A stretch of DNA of 64,000 nucleotides from Chersky-806 sp038252255. Lineage in GTDB: Bacteria; Actinomycetota; Acidimicrobiia; IMCC26256; JAENVU01. The stretch spans positions 1 to 64,000 of the forward strand of contig JBBSAM010000012.1 in the NCBI GenBank assembly GCA_038252255.1, written 5' to 3'. The position numbers were made by a program, and so were the translations under genes. The notes below the pieces were generated by a model that saw only the letters and a program-made list of their open reading frames with translations, made no database searches and was not told where the DNA came from. Position 1 is the first letter of the stretch. Each line of letters starts with the position of its first letter. Below, one piece after another: positions 26,110 through 34,710 of this stretch.

Positions 26110-27375
26110 GTGCGCCGGGTGGACGAACTGGACCTGCCCGGGGGAGCGGGGGCGCAGCTGGCGGCCCAGGGTCGCGCGGCCGACGCCATCCTGGAGGACC
26201 TCGCCGCCCGCCAGTCGCGCGAACCCGACGTGCACGGCAATCGCCTCTTCGGGCTCGTCTACCCGACCGGGCGCGCGGACCTGGAGACCCTGCTCGAAGA
26301 GGTGAACCGCCGCTATCTCTTCGGGAACGCGCTCAACCCGTTCAAGTTCAAGGAGCTCGCGGCACTGACCGACGACGTCGTCTCCATCACGTCGGGACTC
26401 CTCCACCTGCCCGAAGGCGGCGGGGGAACGATGACGTCGGGCGGCACCGAGTCCATCCTCATGTCGATGCTCGTGAGCCGCGAGCGGGCCAAGCTGCGCG
26501 GCATCGAACGTCCGCAGATCGTCGCGCCCGAGTCCGCACACCCCGCCTACGCGAAGGCCGCCCACTACTTCGGGATGGACGTGGTGCGGATCCCCCTCGA
26601 CCGCAGCTACCGCGCGGACGTGCGTGCGGCTGAATCGCTTCTCGGGCCGGACGCGGCAGTGGTCGTCGCGTCCGCGTTCTCCTACCCGTACGGCGTGATG
26701 GATCCGGTCGAGGATCTCGCCGCGCTGGCCGCGGCGAACGGTGTCGGCTGCCACGTCGACGCGTGCATCGGCGGGTTCGTGCTGCCGTTCCTCGAGCGGC
26801 TCGGCCATGACGTGCCACCGTGGGACTTCCGGGTTCCGGGCGTCACCGAGATCTCGGCCGACGTGCACAAGTACGGGTACTGCCCCAAGGGTGCGTCCGT
26901 GGTCCTGCACCGCGATGCGGACTGGTTCGGGCACCAGGTGTTCCTCTACGACAACTGGGGTTCCGGTCTCTACGGGTCGCCGGGAGTCGCAGGGGCGCGC
27001 CCGGCCGGGCCGATCGCCACTGCGTGGGCCGCGCTGACGTACCTGGGTGAGCAGGGGTACGTCGAGATCATGCGCGACCTCATGGCGACGACCGCGCAGG
27101 TGCGAGCCGGCATCGAGTCGATCGACGGGCTCGAAGTCGTCGGCGATCCGATCGGGCCCGTGCTCGCGATGCGGTCCGACACGATCGACCTGTACGCCGT
27201 CGGCGACGTGATGGACGACAAGGGTTGGAACCTGAACCGCAACACGGACCCCCGTGGGCTGCACGTGATGCTCTCGCCCGCGCATACCCCGGTAGCCGGC
27301 CGGCTGCTGGACGATCTGCGCGACGCTGTCGCGCATCACGGTCAATCACGCGGTGTGGAAGCGCGCTACTCATGA
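26110..27375 (+). CDS. PLP-dependent sphingosine-1-phosphate lyase-like enzyme
   Basis: A 421-residue group II PLP decarboxylase-fold protein. The closest recognisable family is sphinganine-1-phosphate aldolase, by GTMTSGGTESILMSML, the cofactor aspartate in CHVDACIGGF, and ISADVHKYGYCPKGASVVLH with the Schiff-base lysine. No membrane anchor precedes the enzyme domain. Bacterial members may cleave phosphorylated amino alcohols or decarboxylate amino acids. Sphingolipids are not expected in most actinobacteria, so the substrate is open. The start is GTG at 26110, 13 bases after the GGDEF stop. The stop overlaps the next start as ATGA. Confidence 0.88.
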   Translation: MRRVDELDLPGGAGAQLAAQGRAADAILEDLAARQSREPDVHGNRLFGLVYPTGRADLETLLEEVNRRYLFGNALNPFKFKELAALTDDVVSITSGLLHLPEGGGGTMTSGGTESILMSMLVSRERAKLRGIERPQIVAPESAHPAYAKAAHYFGMDVVRIPLDRSYRADVRAAESLLGPDAAVVVASAFSYPYGVMDPVEDLAALAAANGVGCHVDACIGGFVLPFLERLGHDVPPWDFRVPGVTEISADVHKYGYCPKGASVVLHRDADWFGHQVFLYDNWGSGLYGSPGVAGARPAGPIATAWAALTYLGEQGYVEIMRDLMATTAQVRAGIESIDGLEVVGDPIGPVLAMRSDTIDLYAVGDVMDDKGWNLNRNTDPRGLHVMLSPAHTPVAGRLLDDLRDAVAHHGQSRGVEARYS

Positions 27376-27887
27376 AGGCAGACGAGATGACCCCGCAGGA
27401 CCTGGTCGAGATCGAGCTCATCAAGCGGGTGAAGTACGCGTACTTCCGCAACCTGGACCTGAAGCAGTGGGACGAGATCGGCGAGCTGTTCACCGACGAC
27501 GCGACCTGTTCGTACAGCGCGGGCGCGTACGCCTACGACGGGCGCGAGGCGATCGTGGGCTTCTTCCGCAAGGCGATGGGCCGGGAGACCTTCCTGTCGA
27601 GCCACAAGGCGCATCACCCCGAGATCGAGCTCTCCGGGCCGGACACCGCAACCGGGGTGTGGGCGCTCGAGGACACGGTCGTCGACCTCCAATGGGAGCT
27701 CGACATCCGCGGTGCCGCGTTCTACGAGGACGAGTACGTGAAGGTCGGTGGCGCGTGGAAGATCCGACGCACGGCGTACAAGCGGGTGTTCGAGGAGATC
27801 TCGTCGCGCGCCGGGCGCGCCGGGCTGCAGCTGACCGCGTCGTGGTGGGGGACGGGCGGTCGCAGCTCGTTGCCGGCGCCGGAATAG
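27372..27887 (+). CDS. SnoaL-like / NTF2-fold protein
   Basis: A 171-residue cone-shaped NTF2-fold protein of the SnoaL-like domain type. The N-terminal helix IELIKRVKYAYFRNLDLKQW leads to EIGELFTDDATCSY, then a conserved GREAIVGFF, and strands ending in WKIRRTAYKRVFE. Relatives include hydratases, isomerases and ring-hydroxylating dioxygenase small subunits. Catalytic residues cannot be assigned. The ATG at 27372 overlaps the lyase stop. A longer frame upstream is a shadow of the lyase gene. The next gene starts 12 bases later. Confidence 0.85.
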   Translation: MKADEMTPQDLVEIELIKRVKYAYFRNLDLKQWDEIGELFTDDATCSYSAGAYAYDGREAIVGFFRKAMGRETFLSSHKAHHPEIELSGPDTATGVWALEDTVVDLQWELDIRGAAFYEDEYVKVGGAWKIRRTAYKRVFEEISSRAGRAGLQLTASWWGTGGRSSLPAPE

Positions 27888-27899
27888 TGGCTCTCTTCC

Positions 27900-29618
27900 A
27901 TGGCTGACGCGCTCGACCTCGTCATCCGGAACGGCACGGTCGTCGACGGCACCGGGCTGCCGGGTTCGGTCGCCGACGTCGCGATCAGCGGCGATCGCAT
28001 CGTTGCGGTAGGTGAGGTCGACGGCCATGGTGCTCGCGAGATCGACGCGACCGACCGGCTCGTCACCCCGGGCTTCGTGGACCTGCACACCCATCTCGAC
28101 GCGCAGATCGGTTGGGACCCGCTGCTCAGCTCGTCGTGCTGGCACGGCGTCACATCGGTGGTGATGGGGAACTGCGGCGTCACGTTCGCGCCCGTCCGCC
28201 CCGAGGACCGGGAGTACCTCGCCGAGATGATGGAGTCGGTCGAGGACATCCCGGCCGCGAGCATCCTCGACGGGCTGCCGTGGACCTGGGAGACCTACGG
28301 CGAGTACCTCGACGCGCTCGAACTGCTGCCGAAGGCCATCAACGTCGGGGGCATGGTCGGTCACTGCGCGGTGCGCTACCACGCGATGGGCGACCGCAGC
28401 CTGACGACCGAGCCCGGCGAGCCGCCGACCGCGGCGGAGCTCAGCGCGATGTGCGCGCTCGTCGACGAGGCGATCGGCGCCGGCGCGCTCGGATTCTCCA
28501 GCTCACGGACGCTGCGCCACCGGGTGCCGGACGGCCGGTTCGTGCCAGGGACCTGGGCCGAAGCCGCTGAGCTCGTGGCGCTGGCGTCCGTGTTGCGCGC
28601 CCGCGGGCGCGGCGTGATCGAGTGCGCGCCCCGCTTCGACGGCGACGGCCCGGCCGAGCCGCGCGTGGAGTCCGAGCTGGCCTGGATGTGCGAAGTTGCG
28701 CGCACGAGTGGTCGCCCGGTCACGTTCAACCTCTCGCAGACGCGTGAACAGGGCGACCACTACCGCCGGGCGATGGAGCTGGCCGTCATGTCGAACCGGG
28801 CCGACGGAACCCGGATCCGACCCCAGACCACGAGCAAGTGCGTGGGTGTCGTCTTCTCCCTTGCCAGCAGCACGCCATTCGACCGGGGGCCCCGGTGGAA
28901 GGGGATGAAGAGTCTTCGGTTGCGCGAGCGCCTCGAGCTGCTCCGCGACCAACGCGTCGAGCTCATCGCGGACTTCCTGAGCGCGGTACCCGATCCATGG
29001 GCCGGTATGGATGCGTACTTCGTCGTGGACGGGCACCCCGAGATCCGCTACGACAACCGACCCGAGGCGAGTCTGGCCGCGGTGGCGCGCCGTCGTGGGG
29101 TGACTCCGGTCGAAGCATTCATCGACCTGTGCCTCGAGACCGACGGCCGGGTGGTGCTCCAGTGGCCGCTGCTCAACCAGGAGCTCGACGCCATCGAGGA
29201 GATGATCACGAGTGACGTCGTGCTCATGGGTCTCGCGGATGCCGGCGCGCACGTCGGTCAGATCATCGATGCCAGCCAGCCGACGTACTTCCTCACCTAC
29301 TGGGTGCGCGAGCGGGGCGTGCTGACGATCGAGGACGCGATCCGCCGGCTGAGCTCGGACACCGCGGAGTTCATGGGGATACCCGATCGGGGCGTCATCC
29401 GCCCGGGTGCGTTCGCGGACGTGAACGTCATCGACTGGGATCGGCTGGGGCTCGCGATGCCCGAGTTCGCACACGACTTCCCGCACGGTGCCGGGCGCTG
29501 GATCCAGCGCGGCACGGGCTACGACGCGACGGTGGTGAACGGTCGGGTCGCGTTCGAGCACGGCGAGCACGCCGGCGACTACGCCGGGACGGTCCTACGC
29601 GGCGGAGGAGAAGTGTGA
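27900..29618 (+). CDS. N-acyl-D-amino-acid deacylase-like amidohydrolase
   Basis: A 572-residue amidohydrolase of the D-aminoacylase branch. The beta-sandwich start DLVIRNGTVVDGTGLPG leads to the metal motif FVDLHTHLDAQ, followed by VVMGNCGVTFAPVRP, the family signature that includes the metal-binding cysteine. Later come FSSSRTLRHRV, a conserved histidine in DAGAHVGQIIDAS and the closing RGVIRPGAFADVNVID. It would hydrolyse an N-acyl amino acid or similar cyclic amide in the cytosol. Both flanking spacings (12 bases before, GTGA overlap after) suggest one operon with the lyase, SnoaL and DUF7064 genes. Confidence 0.9.
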   Translation: MADALDLVIRNGTVVDGTGLPGSVADVAISGDRIVAVGEVDGHGAREIDATDRLVTPGFVDLHTHLDAQIGWDPLLSSSCWHGVTSVVMGNCGVTFAPVRPEDREYLAEMMESVEDIPAASILDGLPWTWETYGEYLDALELLPKAINVGGMVGHCAVRYHAMGDRSLTTEPGEPPTAAELSAMCALVDEAIGAGALGFSSSRTLRHRVPDGRFVPGTWAEAAELVALASVLRARGRGVIECAPRFDGDGPAEPRVESELAWMCEVARTSGRPVTFNLSQTREQGDHYRRAMELAVMSNRADGTRIRPQTTSKCVGVVFSLASSTPFDRGPRWKGMKSLRLRERLELLRDQRVELIADFLSAVPDPWAGMDAYFVVDGHPEIRYDNRPEASLAAVARRRGVTPVEAFIDLCLETDGRVVLQWPLLNQELDAIEEMITSDVVLMGLADAGAHVGQIIDASQPTYFLTYWVRERGVLTIEDAIRRLSSDTAEFMGIPDRGVIRPGAFADVNVIDWDRLGLAMPEFAHDFPHGAGRWIQRGTGYDATVVNGRVAFEHGEHAGDYAGTVLRGGGEV

Positions 29619-30544
29619 GCATCTTCGATTTGACGGCGGCCGACGAGGGCCGGCACCCGGCCGGATCCGAGGAGCTGTGGGGCGAGTCGTGGTACCTGGA
29701 CTGGGCCGCGGCTGACGCGAGCGCGGGTGGCTACGTGCGTCTCGGCCTCTATCCGAACCTCGGCATCTCCTGGTGGTGGATCGCGCTGGTCGGCGCGGGG
29801 CGCCCGCTCGTGCTCGTCGTGGACCACGAGCTGCCGTGCCCCGAAGGAGATGCCGCGCTCAGCCCGGTTGCCGGTTCGACGCGCGTCGGGCTCTCGGTGC
29901 CGGAACCGCTGCGCCGCTTCCGGGTCGTGAGCGATGCCGTGGGCGTGGAGCTCGGGGATCCCGCGCAGGCGTTTCACGGCCTCGACGGCCCGACCGTCCC
30001 GGTGCAGCTGGATCTCGAGTGGGAGAGCCGAGCCGAGGCGTTCCCGTACGCGATGACGACGCGCTACGAGATCTCGTCGTGGGTCACGGGAACGGTGACG
30101 ATCGGCGACGAGACGGTCGCGGTCGACTGCGCGGGCCAACGCGATCACTCCTGGGGCGTGCGCGACTGGTGGCAGTTCCCGTGGAACTGGACGTCCGGCC
30201 ATCTCGACGACGGCTCCTACTTCCACGCGGCGCGCTCGATCATCCCGGGTCTCGACCTGTTCGCGACCGGCTACACCGTGGGCACCGACGGCGTGCTGAC
30301 GCCGACCGAGATCGTCGAGAACTCGGTGGACATCGACGGCGAGAAGCTGCCGACCGCCGCTCGCCAAACCATTGGACCGGTCACGTTCACGACCGAGCCC
30401 GCGGGCCACGCACCGATCCTCCTCGTCGCTCCGGACGGCCGCGAGGCTCGTTTCCCCCGCGCGATGTGCCGCTACACGACGGGGGACGGCCGGCGCGGCA
30501 CCGGCTGGACCGAATACAACTGGCCCGAAGGCTTTCCCGCTTGA
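29615..30544 (+). CDS. DUF7064-like (CrtC/lipocalin-type) protein
   Basis: A 309-residue soluble protein. Its best landmark is a central DCAGQRDHSWGVRDWWQFPW, near residues 172-191, which I associate with the DUF7064 family and, more distantly, with hydroxyneurosporene-synthase/Diels-Alderase-like double lipocalin proteins. Strand-rich halves flank this motif. GTG at 29615 overlaps the deacylase stop as GTGA. Function unknown. The tight coupling suggests it processes or binds the same small molecule as its neighbours. It ends 26 bases before the convergent ferritin-like gene. Confidence 0.8.
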   Translation: MSIFDLTAADEGRHPAGSEELWGESWYLDWAAADASAGGYVRLGLYPNLGISWWWIALVGAGRPLVLVVDHELPCPEGDAALSPVAGSTRVGLSVPEPLRRFRVVSDAVGVELGDPAQAFHGLDGPTVPVQLDLEWESRAEAFPYAMTTRYEISSWVTGTVTIGDETVAVDCAGQRDHSWGVRDWWQFPWNWTSGHLDDGSYFHAARSIIPGLDLFATGYTVGTDGVLTPTEIVENSVDIDGEKLPTAARQTIGPVTFTTEPAGHAPILLVAPDGREARFPRAMCRYTTGDGRRGTGWTEYNWPEGFPA

Positions 30545-30569
30545 TCCCCGGTTTCGGGAACGGCGGCCG

Positions 30570-31634
30570 CTAGCCGGCCGCGCGGTCCTTGGCGACCTCG
30601 TCCAGGTCGGCGTACTCCTCGCCGGTGTCGGCCCAGTCCTCGAACTGGATCACGCCGGTCTCGGTGAAGCGCTCGCGCAGCCACCCGTCGGCCGCATCGA
30701 GCAGCCCGAGCTTCTTGCAGTTCGGCACGATCTTCGAGAACAGCATCTGCTGGAACATCTGCTGCGCGGGCGGGTTCGCCGCGTCGAGCGCGGTGCGCAC
30801 GGCCTTCGGGTCGACGCCCATCCGCTCCCAGACCTCGACCTGCATGAAGCGCTGCTGCAGTCGGCACGCGGCGTCGAACGCGAACTCCTGCCGCTCGCGC
30901 ATCTCCGAGTCCGTGAGCTCCCGGTAGTACTCCTGCAACGAGAGGACACCGAAGGCAACGTGGCGTGCTTCGTCCGCCATCACGTAGCGGAGCAGCTTCT
31001 TCAGCAACGGCTCGTTCGTGATCGTGTGCATCATCCCGAAGGCCGCGAGCGCGAGCCCCTCGACCATGATCTGCATGCCGAGGTAGGTGATGTCCCACCG
31101 GCTGTCGGCGAGGATGTCGTTCAGCAGCGACTTCAGGTTCTTGTTGATCTTGTACTGGCTCGACAGCTTCTCGTCGAGGTACCGGGCGAAGACCTCGACG
31201 TGGCGAGCCTCGTCCATCACCTGCGTCGACGCGTAGTACTTCGCATCGATCCACGGGACGGTCTCGACGATGCGCGCGGTGCAGAGCAGCGCGCCCTGCT
31301 CGCCGTGGAGGAACTGCGAGAGCAGTGAGTTCTGCAGCTCCACGCCGAGCTCGCTCCACTCCTTGTCGCCGAAGTGCTTGACCGGCGAGTTCTCGACCTC
31401 CGCCAGGGCCCGGAAGCGCACGGTCGTCCCGCCGCTCAGCTCGTTCGCGACCTTCTCCGGATCCACGTCCGTCGACCAGTCGAGGTCGGTCGACACGTTC
31501 CACTGCGAGGTCTTCGCCTTCTCGTAGAGCTTGCCCAGTGCCGGCCGGGTGCGTTCGTAGTCCCAGGTGAACTGCGTGTCGATGACGGCCTTGACGAGCT
31601 CGCGGTTCGCGGCAGTCGGGATGGTCGCGGTCAT
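30570..31634 (-). CDS. Diiron ferritin-like (R2-like) protein
   Basis: A 354-residue four-helix diiron protein. Candidate metal ligands are E112 in FLHGEQGAL, E142 and H145 in MDEARHVEVF, E192 in IMVEGLAL, and E222 and H225 in ADEARHVAFG. Two DEARH motifs about 80 residues apart are typical of diiron ferritin-like oxygenases and ribonucleotide-reductase-R2-like proteins. It may hydroxylate or desaturate a substrate using O2. It overlaps the TetR gene by ATGA and so is transcribed with its probable regulator. I have no substrate assignment. Confidence 0.88.
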   Translation of the reverse strand: MTATIPTAANRELVKAVIDTQFTWDYERTRPALGKLYEKAKTSQWNVSTDLDWSTDVDPEKVANELSGGTTVRFRALAEVENSPVKHFGDKEWSELGVELQNSLLSQFLHGEQGALLCTARIVETVPWIDAKYYASTQVMDEARHVEVFARYLDEKLSSQYKINKNLKSLLNDILADSRWDITYLGMQIMVEGLALAAFGMMHTITNEPLLKKLLRYVMADEARHVAFGVLSLQEYYRELTDSEMRERQEFAFDAACRLQQRFMQVEVWERMGVDPKAVRTALDAANPPAQQMFQQMLFSKIVPNCKKLGLLDAADGWLRERFTETGVIQFEDWADTGEEYADLDEVAKDRAAG

Positions 31635-32245
31635 GTCGTGTCCTCCGGTTTGCGGGTTCCGGACTTCCTGCCGTCCGAGGGTGACAACGCGTCGAGCAGT
31701 CGGTCGATCAGCGCGCCCCAGTCGTCGGGGTCGGCCTGGGGTAGCTCCAGCGTCCGTACCACGAGCGAGCCGAGCGCGAGGGTGAGGCAGAAGCGCGTGA
31801 GCGCGTCGGTGTCGAGGGTCGGGTCGATCGTGTCGTCCGCCTTGCCGCGCTCTACCAGAGCTGCGAACTGGGCATGGCGCTCACCCAGCTTGTCGCGCAG
31901 CAACACGGCGAGCGCGGGGTCACGCTGCGACGCGACGACCGCGTCGATGAGCAGCGGGCGCTCGTGCTTGCGAAACGCGATGCGCGAACCGAGCTCGGCG
32001 AACACGTCGCGCGGGCGGCTTCCCGTCGCCTCGAGCAACGTCTCCACCTCGGCCGCGCTCTTGCCGGCGATCGCGGCGAGGAGCAGCTCGGACTTGTCGC
32101 GGTAGTTGGCGTAGATCGCGCCCGTAGTGAGGCCGGCGGCCCGCGCGATGTCCTGCACGCGAGCCTTCTCGTAGCCCTGCTCGACGAAGACCTCGATCGC
32201 CGCCGCGACCAGGCGCTCGCGGGTGCTGGTTCCGACCGCGGTCAT
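31631..32245 (-). CDS. TetR family transcriptional regulator
   Basis: A 204-residue TetR protein. The N-terminal domain shows RERLVAAAIEVFVEQGYEKA and the recognition helix region in GLTTGAIYANYRDKSELL. The C-terminal helical ligand domain is not conserved. I chose the ATG at 32243-32245 because the DNA-binding domain starts directly after it, and an upstream extension would run through the palindromic operator at 32254. It sits between the diiron gene it is coupled to and the divergent COQ4-like gene, so it probably controls both directions. Confidence 0.92.
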   Translation of the reverse strand: MTAVGTSTRERLVAAAIEVFVEQGYEKARVQDIARAAGLTTGAIYANYRDKSELLLAAIAGKSAAEVETLLEATGSRPRDVFAELGSRIAFRKHERPLLIDAVVASQRDPALAVLLRDKLGERHAQFAALVERGKADDTIDPTLDTDALTRFCLTLALGSLVVRTLELPQADPDDWGALIDRLLDALSPSDGRKSGTRKPEDTT

Positions 32246-32253
32246 CGGCCCAC

Positions 32254-32269
32254 GATAACGGTTATTATC
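32254..32269. promoter_or_regulatory. Probable TetR operator in the divergent promoter region
   Basis: GATAACGGTTATTATC, an imperfect palindrome with arms GATAA and TTATC, lies 9 bases before the TetR start and 35 bases before the COQ4-like start. It is the only AT-rich patch in the gap, and the minus-strand GATAAT resembles a -10 element. Binding by TetR would cover a promoter, giving repression of TetR and perhaps both sides. Confidence 0.55.
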
Positions 32270-32303
32270 CAGGCGGACAAGGGTGTAGCCATAGGATCGG
32301 GCC

Positions 32304-33479
32304 ATGCCGGTCCCGCTCCCCGACGAGGCCACCGTCAACCTGGTTCCGCCCGACTACGAGGAGACGGAGCAGCTCGCCCGGGCGGTCTCCACCGCGGCCG
32401 CGAGCCCGGGCGGGATCACCCCGGTCCAGCGGGCCGTGATCAACGCCACCATCGAATCGATGAGCGGCTATGTGCTCGACGTGGCCGAGCTGCCGCCGCT
32501 CGGGCCCGATGAATTCGCCGAGGTGATGCGTCGGCGCAACCAGGCGTTCCGCGAGCGCATGGTGCAGGTGATGCTCCTGCTCGAGCTGCTGCTCGTCCCG
32601 CTGCCACCCGAGGTGAGCGCACAAGTCGAACGGTACGCGGACGCCCTTGGCGTCGAGGACTCGATGCTGCGGGTCACACGCAAGATCGCGAGCGGTTCGC
32701 TCGGCCTCGCCCTGATCGACTTCGAGCGCAGCGGGTACTTCGAGAAGATGCTCGAGCGACCGCCGGTGCACCTGCACACGGAGAGGGCTTTGGAGGCCGC
32801 GTGGGAAGGCGTATGCGCGGACGAGCCGCTCGCGTCGCGTTGGTCGGCGCTCGGGCAGTGCCAGGAAGGCTCGCTCGGGCTCGGGGTCTGGCGCTTCTAT
32901 CGGGCGCGTGGCTTCTCGTTTCCCGGTTCGCCCGGCAGTGCCCCGCCCACGCTGGCACAGCACGACTGGATCCACGTGCTGGCCGACTATGGATCGACCG
33001 TGGAGTGCGAGATCGAGGTGTTCGGCTTCATCTCCCGTGCGAACGACGATCCGGCCGGGTTCTCGCTGCTCGCCATGGTCCTCGGGTTGTTCGAGACCGG
33101 ATACCTCTTCAACGCGGCGCAGGGCTTCTTCGAATACGACCGCGGGCACCTGTCGCGCGACTCGGATCGCATGGCCGTCCGTCTCGCCGACGCGATGGCG
33201 CGCGGGGCCAACGCCGCGTGGTACCTCGACGACCATGGCCGCTCCGACGACACCGACTTCATGGGCGTCGACTGGTTCGAGTACGCCAACTGGCCGGTCG
33301 CGGACGTGCGACGGCACTTCGGGTTACCCGAGAAGTCGCCGAAGGCGCTCGCCGCCGGCTCGGTCGCCCCGTGGGAGGAGGGTGGGATCTCCCCCTTCCA
33401 GTACGCGCACGGCCGTGAGGCCATCGAAGCCGAAGGCGGAACCTACGACTCGTTCGGCGCTCGCCCGCCCCGGTCATGA
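32304..33479 (+). CDS. COQ4-motif protein (Coq4 family-like)
   Basis: A 391-residue soluble, mostly helical protein. The central block GVWRFYRARGFSFPG is followed by AQHDWIHVLADYGSTVECEI, which gives H220, D221, H224 and E236. The spacing HDxxH-x11-E is exactly the metal motif of COQ4, a coenzyme Q biosynthesis protein that acts in C1 oxidative decarboxylation in eukaryotes. Here about 190 extra N-terminal residues and a C-terminal extension surround the motif, and COQ4 is normally about 230-265 residues. Actinobacteria mainly use menaquinone, so the role is probably different. It is coupled by ATGA to an enoyl-CoA hydratase gene and divergent from TetR. Confidence 0.75.
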   Translation: MPVPLPDEATVNLVPPDYEETEQLARAVSTAAASPGGITPVQRAVINATIESMSGYVLDVAELPPLGPDEFAEVMRRRNQAFRERMVQVMLLLELLLVPLPPEVSAQVERYADALGVEDSMLRVTRKIASGSLGLALIDFERSGYFEKMLERPPVHLHTERALEAAWEGVCADEPLASRWSALGQCQEGSLGLGVWRFYRARGFSFPGSPGSAPPTLAQHDWIHVLADYGSTVECEIEVFGFISRANDDPAGFSLLAMVLGLFETGYLFNAAQGFFEYDRGHLSRDSDRMAVRLADAMARGANAAWYLDDHGRSDDTDFMGVDWFEYANWPVADVRRHFGLPEKSPKALAAGSVAPWEEGGISPFQYAHGREAIEAEGGTYDSFGARPPRS

Positions 33480-34252
33480 ACGACACCGTTCGCTACGCGC
33501 TCGATGGGCACGTCGCGACCATCACCTACAACCGGCCCGGGGTGCTCAACGCGATCAACGGCGAGCTCCGGCGGGGCCTGAACGCGGCGTGGAACGAGTT
33601 CCGCGAGGACGAGGACGCCTGGGTCGGGATCGTCACCGGCGCCGGGAAGGCGTTCTGTGTGGGCGCCGACCTGCGGGACGGCCGGGGCTCGGTGGGTGAG
33701 TGGCCCGGCAGCTTCTGGGAGATCCCGACGATCAACTCGTTCGAGAGCGGGCTCGAGGTCTGGAAGCCGACGATCGCCGCGGTCAACGGCTACTGCCTGG
33801 GCTACGGGCTCACCACCGTCGCCCGCTGCGACTTCGTCATCGCGAGCGACCGCGCCGAGTTCGGGTTCCCGGAGGTCCGCCTCGGGGTCCCGACGATCGT
33901 CGGCGCGATGCGGTTGCCCGGGCGGGTCGGCTGGTCGAACGCGATGGAGATGCTGCTCACCGGTGAACGGTTCGATGCCGAGCGTGCTCACGAGATGGGA
34001 CTCGTGTGGCGCGTTGTCCCACATGACGACCTCCTGGGCGAAGCCCACGCGCTCGCAGCCCGCCTGGTGCAGGCCGCGCCGTTGGCCCAGCGGGCGACGA
34101 AGGAGATGGCGGCCCGTGGCGCACATCTCCCGTGGGAGGACGCGCTCCGGCTCGGCGAGTCCATGCGGCACGTCGTCGGGGCCACGGATGACGCGACGGA
34201 AGGCATGCGAGCCGCGCACGAACGTCGCGATCCCGAGTGGCGCGGTCGGTAG
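33476..34252 (+). CDS. Enoyl-CoA hydratase/isomerase family protein
   Basis: A 258-residue crotonase-fold protein. The N-terminal ITYNRPGVLNAINGEL is typical. The oxyanion hole region is CVGADLRDG, the second conserved loop reads AVNGYCLGYGLTTVARCD, and SDRAEFGFPEVRLGV contains the usual catalytic-glutamate region. It should act on a CoA ester, by hydrating a double bond or moving it. The start ATG overlaps the COQ4-like stop (ATGA at 33476-33479), implying a common pathway. Confidence 0.92.
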   Translation: MNDTVRYALDGHVATITYNRPGVLNAINGELRRGLNAAWNEFREDEDAWVGIVTGAGKAFCVGADLRDGRGSVGEWPGSFWEIPTINSFESGLEVWKPTIAAVNGYCLGYGLTTVARCDFVIASDRAEFGFPEVRLGVPTIVGAMRLPGRVGWSNAMEMLLTGERFDAERAHEMGLVWRVVPHDDLLGEAHALAARLVQAAPLAQRATKEMAARGAHLPWEDALRLGESMRHVVGATDDATEGMRAAHERRDPEWRGR

Positions 34253-34261
34253 GCCCGACCC

Positions 34262-34693
34262 ATGCCCGAGATCGAGGTGTTCGCGCGGTCGTCCGCGGCC
34301 CCGGCGGAGGTGTGGCGTTGGCTCGCGGACGGCGCGTCGTGGAGCGCGTGGACCAACCTGCAACGCTCCGAGCTCGAACGCGAGGGTGTGCCCGCGCCGG
34401 ACGGCGTCGGCGCGATCCGCCACTTCAGCACCGGTCCGGGCGGGAGCCGTGAGGAGGTCGTCGCGTTCGAGCCGCCGCACCACCTCGGCTACGTCCTGCT
34501 GTCGGGCCTGCCCGTGCGCGCCTACCGCGCCGACGTCGAGCTGACCCCCGACGGCGACGGCACCCTCATCGCCTGGCGCGCGCGCTTCGAGCCGAAGCTC
34601 CCCGGAACCGGCCCGTTCTTCACCCTGTTCCTCCGCTTCATGCTCAAGACCTTCGCCCGCGGTCTCGCGCGCCACACCACCCGCCAGTCGTAG
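34262..34693 (+). CDS. SRPBCC (START/Bet v 1-like) family protein
   Basis: A 143-residue helix-grip protein: EIEVFARSSAAPAEVWRWLA, then an ELEREGVPAPDGVGAIRHF strand pair, VVAFEPPHHLGYVLL and a long C-terminal helix FTLFLRFMLKTFARGL. These are hallmarks of the polyketide-cyclase/SRPBCC fold, which binds hydrophobic ligands. It lies 9 bases after the enoyl-CoA hydratase gene and probably ends that operon. There is no catalytic assignment. Confidence 0.85.
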   Translation: MPEIEVFARSSAAPAEVWRWLADGASWSAWTNLQRSELEREGVPAPDGVGAIRHFSTGPGGSREEVVAFEPPHHLGYVLLSGLPVRAYRADVELTPDGDGTLIAWRARFEPKLPGTGPFFTLFLRFMLKTFARGLARHTTRQS

Positions 34694-34710
34694 CGCGCGG
34701 GCACGACACC

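Noticed and set aside
24027..26240. An open minus-strand frame of about 737 codons opposite the GGDEF gene
   Set aside because: No motif and an Arg-rich composition. The plus-strand PAS-GGDEF protein is certain.
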